In this document: one piece after another, positions 36,531 through 44,748 of the stretch
Position numbering within the stretch: the first letter of the stretch is position 1
Layout: each line of letters opens with the position of its first letter
The notes under the pieces: generated by a model
Told to the model about the DNA's origin: nothing
Database searches by the model: none
What the model saw: only the letters and a program-made list of their open reading frames with translations
Made by a program: the position numbers and the translations under genes
Assembly (NCBI RefSeq): GCF_003382565.3
Contig: NZ_CP086253.1
Location: 1,612,001-1,676,000 of the forward strand
Direction: 5' to 3'
DNA length: 64,000 nt
Source: Pectobacterium aquaticum
Lineage (GTDB): Bacteria; Pseudomonadota; Gammaproteobacteria; Enterobacterales; Enterobacteriaceae

Positions 36531-37145
36531 ATGACTAAACATATGAATACACATCCCCCACGCGGGCCGTCGGATCACAGCGTTCGAGATCAGATTGTGG
36601 AAGCGGCGACTGAGCACTTCGGACACTTTGGATATGAGAAGACCACCGTGTCCGATCTGGCCAAGGCGATAGGCTTTTCTAAGGCCTACATCTACAAGTT
36701 TTTTGATTCCAAACAGGCGATCGGGGAGAGTATTTGCGCTAACCGACTGGCAATAATTATGGATGTTGTTAACGCGTCGGTTGTCGATGCGCCAACAGCT
36801 TCGGAAAAACTGAGACGCCTGTATAAAGCCGTGATAGAAGCGGGTAGCGATTTATTTTTTCACGATCGCAAGCTTTATGAGATCGCCGCGGTGTCCTCGC
36901 GCGACCGGTGGCCTTCAGCTGTTGCTTATGAAGAAAAACTACGTCAACTCGTTCAGCACATTCTTCTTGAGGGACGACAGTCTGGGGAATTTGAGCGCAA
37001 GACGCCGTTGGATGAGGCGGCAGATGCCATCTATCTGGTCATGCGCCCTTATGCTTGCCCTGTTCAACTGCAATACAACCTGGATTCGTCAGCGTCCGCT
37101 GCGGTGTTACTCCCGTCATTAATATTGCGTAGTTTAGCACCTTAA
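36531..37145 (+). CDS. TetR-family transcriptional repressor
   Basis: A 204-residue regulator with an N-terminal helix-turn-helix (RDQIVEAATEHFGHFGYEKT, VSDLAKAIGFSKAYIYKFFD) and a C-terminal ligand domain. It lies between the outer-membrane channel gene (divergent) and the adaptor-pump genes (same strand), the usual place for a local repressor of an RND system. ATG 36531 and ATG 36543 are both possible. Identical dyads flank it, so it most likely represses both transcripts and is relieved by a pump substrate. Confidence 0.9.
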   Translation: MTKHMNTHPPRGPSDHSVRDQIVEAATEHFGHFGYEKTTVSDLAKAIGFSKAYIYKFFDSKQAIGESICANRLAIIMDVVNASVVDAPTASEKLRRLYKAVIEAGSDLFFHDRKLYEIAAVSSRDRWPSAVAYEEKLRQLVQHILLEGRQSGEFERKTPLDEAADAIYLVMRPYACPVQLQYNLDSSASAAVLLPSLILRSLAP

Positions 37146-37150
37146 AAATA

Positions 37151-37174
37151 GTGACCATTGACAATATTGGTCAC
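37151..37174 (+). promoter_or_regulatory. TetR operator overlapping the adaptor-pump promoter
   Basis: GTGAC (37151-37155)-N14-GTCAC (37170-37174), extended to an 8-base repeat AGTGACCA/TGGTCACT (37150-37157 and 37168-37175). A -35-like TTGACA (37158-37163) lies between the arms, so a bound dimer would block RNA polymerase. Confidence 0.65.
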
Positions 37175-37221
37175 TGGTTGGAGAATACGGTTTCTGTCCT
37201 GTTAATTTGATAAGGGAACCT

Positions 37222-38331
37222 ATGCTTCGGTTCAACTCTACCACTCTTGCTGTTTGCTTGTTGCCTCTCGCCCTGGTGGCGTGCGGCGACGCTTCCGACA
37301 TCGACGATCCACGCAATCAGCCACCGCTGGTGAGAGCGGCTACCGTGGTGAGCGCCGTTGATGCCTCTCGTGCCTTCACCGGTGTGGTTGTCGCACGAAT
37401 TCAAAGCGATTTGGGTTTTCGGGTGCAAGGAAAAATCCTTGAACGTCTGGTTGATACCGGCCAGACCGTGAAACGCGGCCAGCCTTTGATGCGTCTGGAC
37501 CCTATCGATCTCAGTTTACAGGCCCAAGCCCAGCAGCAGGCCGTTACTGCTGCGCGAGCCCGTGCCAGACAGGCGACCGATGACGAAGCTCGTTATCGTG
37601 GTCTGGTTGCCGCAGGTGCGGTATCCGCTTCGGCTTACGATCAAATAAAGGCGGCTGCCGAGACGGCGAAAGCGGAACTGAGCGCCGCACAGGCTCAGGC
37701 TGATGTAGCGAAAAACGCGACAGGCTATGCCGTGTTGCTCGCCGATGCCGACGGTGTGGTCATGGATACGCTGGCTGAACCCGGTCAAGTGGTGAGTGCA
37801 GGGCAGCCTGTTGTTCGGCTGGCGCGCGCGGGGCAGCGGGAAGCCATCGTACAACTGCCCGAAACGCTACGCCCTGCGGTTGGAAGCGAAGCGCAGGCAA
37901 TGCGCTATGGCGCCGGAGAACAGCGTGTTCCAGCGAAACTGCGGTTGCTCTCCGATGCGGCCGATCCGTTGACGCGTACCTTCGAAGCGAGGTATGTGCT
38001 TGAAGGTGAGCTGGCGAGTGCACCGCTCGGATCCACCGTTACGCTCCATATTGCGCAAGATGACGCATCCCGCCAGATGCTACAGGTGCCTTTAGCGGCA
38101 ATCTATGATCCGGGGAAAGGGCCGGGTGTCTGGCGTATTTCAGGCAATCCCGCCAAAGTATCATGGCAACCCGTTCAGATGTCTGGCCTTAGCGACGATA
38201 GGGCAAAGGTGACAGGAAATCTCAAACCGGGAGAGCAGGTTGTTGCCTTGGGAACGCATTTGCTGCATGACGGCGAGGCGGTCCGAGTGATTGAACAGCG
38301 CGATGCCAGCGTCGCTGGGAGCCAGCCATGA
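37222..38331 (+). CDS. RND efflux periplasmic adaptor lipoprotein
   Basis: A 369-residue membrane fusion protein with lipobox LVAC (about residue 18). The barrel-sandwich halves (FRVQGKILERLVDTGQTVKR and ADGVVMDTLAEPGQVVSAGQ) flank a hairpin of two helices (about residues 95-170). ATG 37222 follows AAGGGA. Its stop overlaps the pump start (ATGA), so they are co-translated. It resembles the adaptor at 27848 in layout but is a distinct protein. It should link the pump at 38328 to the channel at 34942. Confidence 0.92.
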   Translation: MLRFNSTTLAVCLLPLALVACGDASDIDDPRNQPPLVRAATVVSAVDASRAFTGVVVARIQSDLGFRVQGKILERLVDTGQTVKRGQPLMRLDPIDLSLQAQAQQQAVTAARARARQATDDEARYRGLVAAGAVSASAYDQIKAAAETAKAELSAAQAQADVAKNATGYAVLLADADGVVMDTLAEPGQVVSAGQPVVRLARAGQREAIVQLPETLRPAVGSEAQAMRYGAGEQRVPAKLRLLSDAADPLTRTFEARYVLEGELASAPLGSTVTLHIAQDDASRQMLQVPLAAIYDPGKGPGVWRISGNPAKVSWQPVQMSGLSDDRAKVTGNLKPGEQVVALGTHLLHDGEAVRVIEQRDASVAGSQP

Positions 38332-41300
38332 GCGAGGGAAGATTCAATCTTTCGGCGCTTGCTGTCCGTGAGCGCTCCATCACGCTGTTTCTTATTATCC
38401 TGATTACCGTCGCTGGCATCCTCTCGTTCTTTGAACTGGGGCGGGCAGAAGATCCACCGTTTACGGTCAAGCAGATGACCATTGTTTCTGTCTGGCCAGG
38501 GGCGACCGCTCAGGAAATGCAGGATCAGGTGGCCGAACCGCTGGAAAAGCGCATGCAGGAGCTCAAGTGGTATGACCGCAGTGAGACTTACACGCGTCCT
38601 GGACTTGCTTTTACTATGCTGTCACTGCTCGATAGTACGCCGCCTTCACAGGTACAGGAGGAGTTCTATCAAGCGCGTAAAAAGCTCGGCGATGAAGCCA
38701 GGAACCTGCCGGCAGGCGTGATTGGACCGATGGTTAACGACGAATTCTCCGATGTGACCTTTGCGCTCTTTGCGCTGAAGGCGAAAGGCGAGCCGCAGCG
38801 TTTGCTGGTCCGTGATGCAGAATCGCTGCGTCAGCGTCTCTTGCATGTGCCGGGCGTGAAGAAGGTCAATATCATCGGGGAACAGGCTGAACGTATTTTT
38901 GTGTCGTTCTCGCACGACCGGCTGGCGACGCTGGGTATTGCTCCTCAGGACATTTTCTCCGCGCTGAATAGCCAGAACGTGCTGACGCCTGCCGGCTCGA
39001 TTAATACGAGCGGCCCGCAGGTCTTTATTCGTCTGGATGGCGCTTTTGATAAGTTGGACAAGATCCGTAAAACGCCGATTGTCGCACAGGGCAGGACGTT
39101 ACAGCTTTCAGACGTAGCAACCGTTGAGCGTGGCTATGAAGACCCTGCGACCTTTCTGGTTCGCAATCAGGGAGAACCGGCGCTGTTGCTGGGCATTGTG
39201 ATGCGTGAAGGATGGAATGGCCTGGATTTGGGGAAGGCACTGGATGCGGAGACGGCCAAAATCAATGAAGGCATGCCGCTTGGCATGACGTTGACAAAAG
39301 TTACCGATCAGTCGGTGAATATCAGCTCGTCTGTTGATGAATTCATGATCAAATTCTTCGTCGCGTTGCTTGTCGTGCTGGTTGTTTGCTTTATCAGCAT
39401 GGGCTGGCGCGTGGGCGTTGTTGTCGCAGCGGCGGTACCGTTGACGCTGGCTATCGTTTTTGTAGTGATGGAAGCGTCCGGTAAAAACTTTGACCGAATT
39501 ACGTTGGGGTCTCTCATTCTGGCGCTGGGTTTGCTGGTCGATGATGCGATTATCGCCATCGAGATGATGGTGGTGAAAATGGAGGAGGGCTATAGCCGTG
39601 TTAAAGCCTCCGCCTATGCCTGGAGCCACACGGCTGCCCCGATGCTGGCCGGTACGCTGGTCACCGCTGTGGGTTTTATGCCTAACGGTTTCGCGCAGTC
39701 CACCGCCGGTGAGTACACCAGCAACATGTTCTGGATCGTCGGCATTGCCCTGATTGCCTCTTGGGTCGTTGCGGTGGTCTTCACGCCTTATTTGGGCGTA
39801 AAAATGCTGCCGGAAATCAAAACCGTAGAGGGGGGACACGCCGCCATCTACAACACCCGCTATTACAATCGATTTCGCCATTTACTGGCGCGTGTTATTG
39901 CGCGGAAATGGATCGTGGCAGGTACCGTGGTGGCTGCCTTTACCGTAGCGATCTTAGGTATGGCGCTGGTTAAGAAACAATTCTTTCCGACTTCCGATCG
40001 TCCTGAGGTACTGGTAGAAGTACAGATGCCCTATGGGACTTCCATTGAGCAGACCAGCGCGGCAACGGCGAAGGTTGAGGGCTGGTTGCAAAAGCAGGAA
40101 GAAGCAAAAATTGTTACGTCTTACATTGGGCAAGGTTCGCCACGCTTTTTTCTGGCTATGGCCCCCGAACTGCCCGATCCGTCGTTTGCAAAAATTGTTG
40201 TGTGGACGGACAGCCAAGAGGCGCGCGAGGCGCTCAAGTTTCGGCTTCGTGAAGCGGTGGCCAAGGGCCTGGCACCCGAGGCGCGCCTCCGAGTGACTCA
40301 ACTGGTGTTTGGCCCATATTCACCGTATCCGGTGGCCTACCGTGTTATGGGGCCGGATCCGACCACGCTGCGTGAGATTGCCGGCAAGGTGGAAGCGGTG
40401 ATGCTGACAAACCCGATGATGAGGACCGTCAATGCCGATTGGGGCCCGCAGGTGGCGACGCTGCATTTCACGCTCGATCAGGATCGTTTGCAGGCGGTGG
40501 GATTGACATCGAATGCGGTTGCTCAGCAACTTCAGTTCCTGCTCTCGGGGGTTCCGATCACGTCGGTGCGTGAAGACATCCGCGCGGTACAGGTTATGGG
40601 GCGTGCTGCCGGGGATATCCGGCTTGATCCAGAAAAAATAGCGGGCTTCACGCTCGTGGGGGCTGCCGGTCAGCGTATTCCTCTATCACAGATAGGGGAG
40701 GTCGGCGTGAAGATGGAAGATCCTATCCTGCGCCGCCGCGATCGCACACCAGTCATTACCGTACGGGGTGATATCGCCGAAAACCTGCAGCCGCCTGATG
40801 TCTCTATGGCGATCTTGAAACAGCTACAGCCCATCATCGATACACTTCCGGCCGGATACCGTATTGAACAGGCTGGCCCGATTGAAGAGTCAGGAAAAGC
40901 CACTCAGGCGATGGCACCGCTGTTTCCTATCATGATTGCGATCACGCTACTGATCATCATCCTACAAGTGCGGTCAATGTCGGCAATGGTGATGGTGTTT
41001 CTCACTTCACCGCTGGGGTTGATTGGCGTGGTGCCAACGCTGCTGCTCTTCAACCAGCCGTTTGGTATTAATGCGCTTGTGGGGTTGATTGCGCTATCCG
41101 GCATCCTGATGCGTAATACTTTGATCCTTATCGGGCAGATCCATCACAACGAGCAGGAAGGACTCTCGCCATTCGATGCGGTGGTGGAAGCGACGGTGCA
41201 GCGAGCCCGACCTGTGTTGCTGACCGCGCTGGCCGCCATTTTGGCGTTCATCCCGCTCACTCATTCTATTTTCTGGGGCACGCTGGCATACACGCTGATT

Positions 41301-41417
41301 GGCGGTACGTTTGGCGGCACCATCATCACGCTGGTGTTTCTGCCTGCGATGTACGCTATCTGGTTCAAGATACGTCCAGAGAATGAGAAGCACGTCGATA
41401 AACCCGCCGCGGTGTAA
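38328..41417 (+). CDS. RND efflux pump, hydrophobe/amphiphile family
   Basis: A 1029-residue proton-driven pump with the AcrB fold. It starts RFNLSALAVRERSITLFLII, has the EDPPFTVKQMTIVSVWPGAT segment, and the TM4 proton-relay aspartates in LLVDDAIIAIEMMV. The second half has PTSDRPEVLVEVQMPYG and an intact last bundle. It shares clear family likeness with the pump at 28930 but the two are not recent duplicates. Together with the channel and adaptor it forms a complete tripartite system under TetR control. Substrates are not predictable. Confidence 0.94.
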   Translation: MSEGRFNLSALAVRERSITLFLIILITVAGILSFFELGRAEDPPFTVKQMTIVSVWPGATAQEMQDQVAEPLEKRMQELKWYDRSETYTRPGLAFTMLSLLDSTPPSQVQEEFYQARKKLGDEARNLPAGVIGPMVNDEFSDVTFALFALKAKGEPQRLLVRDAESLRQRLLHVPGVKKVNIIGEQAERIFVSFSHDRLATLGIAPQDIFSALNSQNVLTPAGSINTSGPQVFIRLDGAFDKLDKIRKTPIVAQGRTLQLSDVATVERGYEDPATFLVRNQGEPALLLGIVMREGWNGLDLGKALDAETAKINEGMPLGMTLTKVTDQSVNISSSVDEFMIKFFVALLVVLVVCFISMGWRVGVVVAAAVPLTLAIVFVVMEASGKNFDRITLGSLILALGLLVDDAIIAIEMMVVKMEEGYSRVKASAYAWSHTAAPMLAGTLVTAVGFMPNGFAQSTAGEYTSNMFWIVGIALIASWVVAVVFTPYLGVKMLPEIKTVEGGHAAIYNTRYYNRFRHLLARVIARKWIVAGTVVAAFTVAILGMALVKKQFFPTSDRPEVLVEVQMPYGTSIEQTSAATAKVEGWLQKQEEAKIVTSYIGQGSPRFFLAMAPELPDPSFAKIVVWTDSQEAREALKFRLREAVAKGLAPEARLRVTQLVFGPYSPYPVAYRVMGPDPTTLREIAGKVEAVMLTNPMMRTVNADWGPQVATLHFTLDQDRLQAVGLTSNAVAQQLQFLLSGVPITSVREDIRAVQVMGRAAGDIRLDPEKIAGFTLVGAAGQRIPLSQIGEVGVKMEDPILRRRDRTPVITVRGDIAENLQPPDVSMAILKQLQPIIDTLPAGYRIEQAGPIEESGKATQAMAPLFPIMIAITLLIIILQVRSMSAMVMVFLTSPLGLIGVVPTLLLFNQPFGINALVGLIALSGILMRNTLILIGQIHHNEQEGLSPFDAVVEATVQRARPVLLTALAAILAFIPLTHSIFWGTLAYTLIGGTFGGTIITLVFLPAMYAIWFKIRPENEKHVDKPAAV

Positions 41418-41518
41418 GCCGTCATTCATATGAAAACGCTCGTCACACAGGGTGGCGAGCGTTATCCAGTCTGCTGCGTGGCACAGTTTTCCACGTCGTC
41501 ATTGTCATTAAAATCACC

Positions 41519-42736
41519 ATGAGCACTGTCATTATGGCGAAAACGCATTCCTTCGAAAGCCCGCGATTGACCGGAAAAATTGTCGCGTTATTGGCTGGCC
41601 TTTCGGCGATTAGCATCTTGTCTACAAACATTATTCTTCCGGCTTTCCCCGATATCGGAGAGCAGCTTGGGGCATCCCCACGTGAACTCGGTCTGACGCT
41701 GTCCAGTTTTTTCATCACGTTCGCGCTGGCTCAATTGGTTGTCGGCCCGTTGTCGGACCGCTACGGACGCAAGAAACTGGTATTGGGCGGCCTCTCACTA
41801 TTCATCGTGGGTACGGTAGTCGGTGGCTTAGCCGGTTCATTTGAAACGCTGATTGTAGGAAGAGTGATTCAGGCGCTGGGTATCTGCGCGGCGGCAGTGT
41901 TAGCACGCGCAATTGCACGCGATCTGTTTGACGGTGAAACGCTGGCGCGGGCGCTATCGCTGACGATGATCGCGACAGCGGCGGCCCCTGGCTTCTCACC
42001 GCTGGTGGGAAGCGTGCTGACGACGACATTGGGCTGGCGCGCGATCTTTATCCTGGTGGGGCTGGCCGCCTTTGTCATCGCCGTCTTCTATGCGCACGGG
42101 CTGGGGGAAACGCATCCCGCTGAGCGCCGCGCACCGTACTCCATTCCGAGCGTCATCGTGGCGTACGGAAAGCTGGTTGTGGATGGGAAATTTATCCTTC
42201 CGGCACTGTCGATGAGTCTATTGATGAGCGGCCTGTTTGCCTCTTTCGGTGCTGCACCGGCGATTCTGATGGAGGGGATTGGCCTATCGTCATTCCAGGC
42301 CGGACTCTATTTCGCCTCCACCGTGTTTGTTGTCTTTGGTGCGGGTATGGCCGCGCCGCGACTGGCGCGTCGCTATGGTCCGAGAAGCGTGGCGTCGGTG
42401 GGGCTTGCTACTGCATTAGCGGGTGGGAGTTTGCTCCTGCTTGGGCCGGAAGCGCCAAGCCTCAGTGGGTATACCTTGTCGATGATCGTCTTCCTCTGGG
42501 GAATGGGCTTAGCCAATCCACTGGGAACGGCCATTACGATGGGGCCTTTCGGGAAAGAGGCAGGTTTGGCATCCGCGCTGCTTGGGTTTTTGACGATGGG
42601 AATGGCGGCGATAACAACCTGGCTGGGCTCGGTACTGACGTTTCCCGCTGTCACCACGCTGGGCGGTATACAGGTGACGGCCTGTCTGATAGCACTGATA
42701 TTGTTTCTCAGTGGCTCACTATTTAGCTCCACCTAA
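41519..42736 (+). CDS. MFS multidrug transporter, Bcr/CflA type
   Basis: A 405-residue major facilitator protein with 12 predicted membrane helices. Motif A between TM2 and TM3 reads GPLSDRYGRKKLVLGG, and the TM4-5 region RVIQALGICAAAVLARAIAR with ATAAAPGFSPLVGSVLTT is the drug-antiporter motif of the DHA1 Bcr/CflA group. It follows the RND operon by 100 bases. No clear ribosome site is seen for ATG 41519 or for the in-frame ATG at 41534. Likely exports a small toxic compound. Confidence 0.88.
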   Translation: MSTVIMAKTHSFESPRLTGKIVALLAGLSAISILSTNIILPAFPDIGEQLGASPRELGLTLSSFFITFALAQLVVGPLSDRYGRKKLVLGGLSLFIVGTVVGGLAGSFETLIVGRVIQALGICAAAVLARAIARDLFDGETLARALSLTMIATAAAPGFSPLVGSVLTTTLGWRAIFILVGLAAFVIAVFYAHGLGETHPAERRAPYSIPSVIVAYGKLVVDGKFILPALSMSLLMSGLFASFGAAPAILMEGIGLSSFQAGLYFASTVFVVFGAGMAAPRLARRYGPRSVASVGLATALAGGSLLLLGPEAPSLSGYTLSMIVFLWGMGLANPLGTAITMGPFGKEAGLASALLGFLTMGMAAITTWLGSVLTFPAVTTLGGIQVTACLIALILFLSGSLFSST

Positions 42737-43151
42737 CCGTATCCTTCCTGCAGAACGGTAACCGCTGCATAACCGTGGCGTGTAAAGGTAAGCGCTGTCA
42801 CATTTTTGTTAACCTTGTCTGGTGTTTGATGAGGTTTTTTCATTCAAAACTGCCTGATGAATATCAGGTATTCATTCCAGCCTCAACGGCTACAGAAGGT
42901 CTATTGAGCTGTGATTTATAAAGATATAGGCCGTGTGAGTCGGATAGTGTTAGGGGGGTTATCAGAAGATTTGATACTGCGGATTTTCGCGTTGTGACGA
43001 GACAGTTGCTAAGGGATTTTTGGGGTCACTCCGTCATCGAACCAGCTTGACCCCAAATCTGACCACCACATTCTCCCGATGCGGAGGGAAAACGGAACGT
43101 ACACCAGAAATATTTTTGCATGTGAACGTATTGAATCAAATGATAAAAACA
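42737..43151. other. Non-coding region between the MFS gene and tRNA-Asn
   Basis: No credible gene. A perfect 10-base inverted repeat TTTGGGGTCA (43019-43028) and TGACCCCAAA (43048-43057) lies near the tRNA end of the gap. It may be debris from an element once inserted at tRNA-Asn, but no integrase remnant can be read. Confidence 0.35.
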
Positions 43152-43185
43152 AAAATCCCGCTTAAGTTTCCTTAAGCGGGATTTT
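43152..43185 (-). terminator. Intrinsic terminator of tRNA-Asn
   Basis: A perfect 15-base stem (43152-43166 with 43171-43185) and a 4-base loop. Read on the minus strand it ends in a T-run interrupted by one G, 7 bases past the tRNA 3' end. Confidence 0.9.
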
Positions 43186-43192
43186 CTAAATT

Positions 43193-43268
43193 TGGCTCCT
43201 CTGACTGGACTCGAACCAGTGACATACGGATTAACAGTCCGCCGTTCTACCGACTGAACTACAGAGGA
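43193..43268 (-). tRNA. tRNA-Asn (GTT)
   Basis: A 76-base cloverleaf beginning TCCTCTGTAGTTCAGTCGG, anticodon loop CTGTTAA (anticodon GTT), T-loop GGTTCGAGTCC and an encoded CCA. tRNA-Asn genes are frequent integration sites in enterobacteria, but no integrase adjoins this one. Confidence 0.97.
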
Positions 43269-43286
43269 ATCGGTTAAGTGCGATGG

Positions 43287-43315
43287 ATAATAGCGGGAGC
43301 GTTTCGGGTTGTCAA
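43287..43315 (-). promoter_or_regulatory. Sigma-70 promoter of tRNA-Asn
   Basis: On the minus strand TTGACA (43315-43310), 17 bases, TATTAT (43292-43287), ending 18 bases before the tRNA. Both boxes and the spacing are close to ideal. Confidence 0.85.
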
Positions 43316-43518
43316 AGGCTGTTATCGCTTGGTGTGTTTGATTGCCGAACTAATAACCAACATATTGAAATTATTGCTCAAGTTGATCACTAAAAAGCAA
43401 TGAAATGTGCTGATTAATGGGTATGCTTGCACTCTAAAATAGCAGGGATTGCTTTAAGATGGTGCAGGTTAGCATTGGTTTGATGGCGGGTTTCCTAGGT
43501 AAAATAGGGGGCTTTGGT

Positions 43519-43534
43519 TAGCATAATCATTGCT
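43519..43534 (+). promoter_or_regulatory. Degenerate sigma-54 promoter of nac
   Basis: TAGCAT, five bases, TTGCT resembles the -24/-12 consensus TGGCAC-N5-TTGCW. The -12 element is perfect, but the first G of the key -24 GG is A. It is 114 bases before nac, which in Klebsiella is driven by sigma-54. The rest of the 43316-43647 gap shows nothing else. Confidence 0.45.
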
Positions 43535-43647
43535 TTTCCTTATTTTACCTGTGGCTTATCAATGAGGTATCACTTTTTCTTAGACATGGGTACATAATAT
43601 GGCGCGCTTTTTGCTACCTCTTTAGGGTAACTACTCAGGAGGCAGAC

Positions 43648-43923
43648 ATGAATCTTAGACGGCTCAAGTATTTTGTGAAAATCGTTGATATCGGTAGCCT
43701 GACACAGGCTGCTGAGTTGTTGCATATTGCACAACCGGCGCTGAGCCAACAGGTCGCGACGCTGGAGAGTGAACTCGAAAAACAGCTGCTGGTACGGAGT
43801 CGGCGTGGTGTGACGCCCACCGAGGCGGGGAAAATTCTTTATTCTCATGCACAGACGATATTGTCACAGTGCGAACAGGCAAAGGATGCGGTGAGTGGCG
43901 CACGGCAATCAATGAGTGCGTAA
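43648..43923 (+). CDS. nac: Short Nac: LysR-type nitrogen assimilation regulator, DNA-binding part only
   Basis: A 91-residue protein closely matching the first 91 residues of E. coli and Klebsiella Nac: MNLRRLKYFVKIVDIGSLTQ, AAELLHIAQPALSQQVATLE (helix-turn-helix), then the linker helix ILSQCEQAKDAV. Nac is about 305 residues, so the co-inducer domain is absent. The reading frame ends cleanly with TAA and a hairpin 14 bases later, and no remainder of the gene can be read downstream. Published work on Klebsiella NAC found that about the first 100 residues suffice for its activities (recalled), so the product may work. RBS: CAGGAGGC about 8 bases upstream. Confidence 0.85.
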   Translation: MNLRRLKYFVKIVDIGSLTQAAELLHIAQPALSQQVATLESELEKQLLVRSRRGVTPTEAGKILYSHAQTILSQCEQAKDAVSGARQSMSA

Positions 43924-43936
43924 GCATTAGTCATCG

Positions 43937-43962
43937 AGCCAGCCATTTCCCGATGGCTGGCT
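43937..43962 (+). terminator. Hairpin after short nac
   Basis: AGCCAGCCAT (43937-43946) and ATGGCTGGCT (43953-43962) form a perfect 10-base stem with a 6-base loop, right after the nac stop. Confidence 0.65.
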
Positions 43963-44311
43963 ACTAATCAAACTTTGTGTAAGATGTTCTATCATAATGG
44001 TGCTCTTTCTTATTTTTTTTGTGATGTTAATCACAATTAATGACATTATCGATCTTCCTCAAAGCAGAGATTTTTTTCCCTTAAAAAATAAAATGGTCTT
44101 TTAGTTTTTTTATTTATTCTTTTTATTTATCTGCAACTTCATTTTATTGCTGCTGTGTGAATATGATTTCCTTAAAATGGTAATAGATACTAGCGATCAG
44201 GCCATTCACAGTGTTACATTAATCTTCGTTATGTTTTCTCTAATCCTGTGCACCAAGACAGGTGTTGCCTTATGGGTGTATGACGGTTATTTTTTTGATT
44301 AAGGAGTTCAA
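43963..44311. other. AT-rich region upstream of iraP
   Basis: About 350 bases with no credible gene; it should hold the iraP promoter. I could not fix the -10 and -35 boxes with confidence. Confidence 0.3.
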
Positions 44312-44578
44312 ATGAATAATATCCTCTCTCATCTTTTAATAAAGCTGGCAGAAAAAGAAGTTGGAGAAAAAGCGCTTAATGCGAAGATTGAATCGTTAGA
44401 GATGCTGATTTCTGCTATTGTTTCAACATTTGATGACAGTAAAATCAATGAGTTAAATAGAAAAATAGAAGGTGTAGTTGCTGATGCCTCACAGCGGAAG
44501 GATGAACATAATTACTTAGCCCTCGAACTATTGGCAAAAAACATCAATCGAATCACAACCGTTTCATTGCGGGAATAA
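44312..44578 (+). CDS. iraP: IraP-like anti-adaptor that stabilises RpoS
   Basis: An 88-residue protein (E. coli IraP has 86). The N-terminal ILSHLLIKLAEKEVGEKALN and IESLEMLISAIV coiled region aligns with IraP LIAELLFKLAQKEEESKEL and VEALEIIVTAM; the C-terminus is more diverged. IraP binds the adaptor RssB and so blocks ClpXP from degrading sigma-S, mainly in phosphate starvation. RBS AAGGAG precedes the ATG. The gene stands alone, convergent with cycA. Similarity was judged by eye, hence moderate confidence. Confidence 0.75.
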   Translation: MNNILSHLLIKLAEKEVGEKALNAKIESLEMLISAIVSTFDDSKINELNRKIEGVVADASQRKDEHNYLALELLAKNINRITTVSLRE

Positions 44579-44696
44579 CTTTCTTATATATCAATGGTGG
44601 CGACATTAATTGTTCGAATATTAATTTTCGTATATACAATTGAGAATTATTTATATCCAATAATAGAGAATACCTGTGCTATGCGTGATTTTGCTG

Positions 44697-44731
44697 AAAA
44701 AAATTGAAGGCGCTGACGTTGTCCGCGCCTT
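44697..44731 (-). terminator. Intrinsic terminator of cycA
   Basis: AAGGCGC (44725-44731 read on the minus strand) pairs with GCGCCTT, followed after CAA by seven T residues (44703-44697), 18 bases past the cycA stop. Confidence 0.85.
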
Positions 44732-44748
44732 TCTTGCGTTTATACGCT

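Noticed and set aside
28930..41417. Idea that the two RND clusters are a recent duplication
   Set aside because: The pumps share family motifs, but differ through most of their length and have different regulators and partners.
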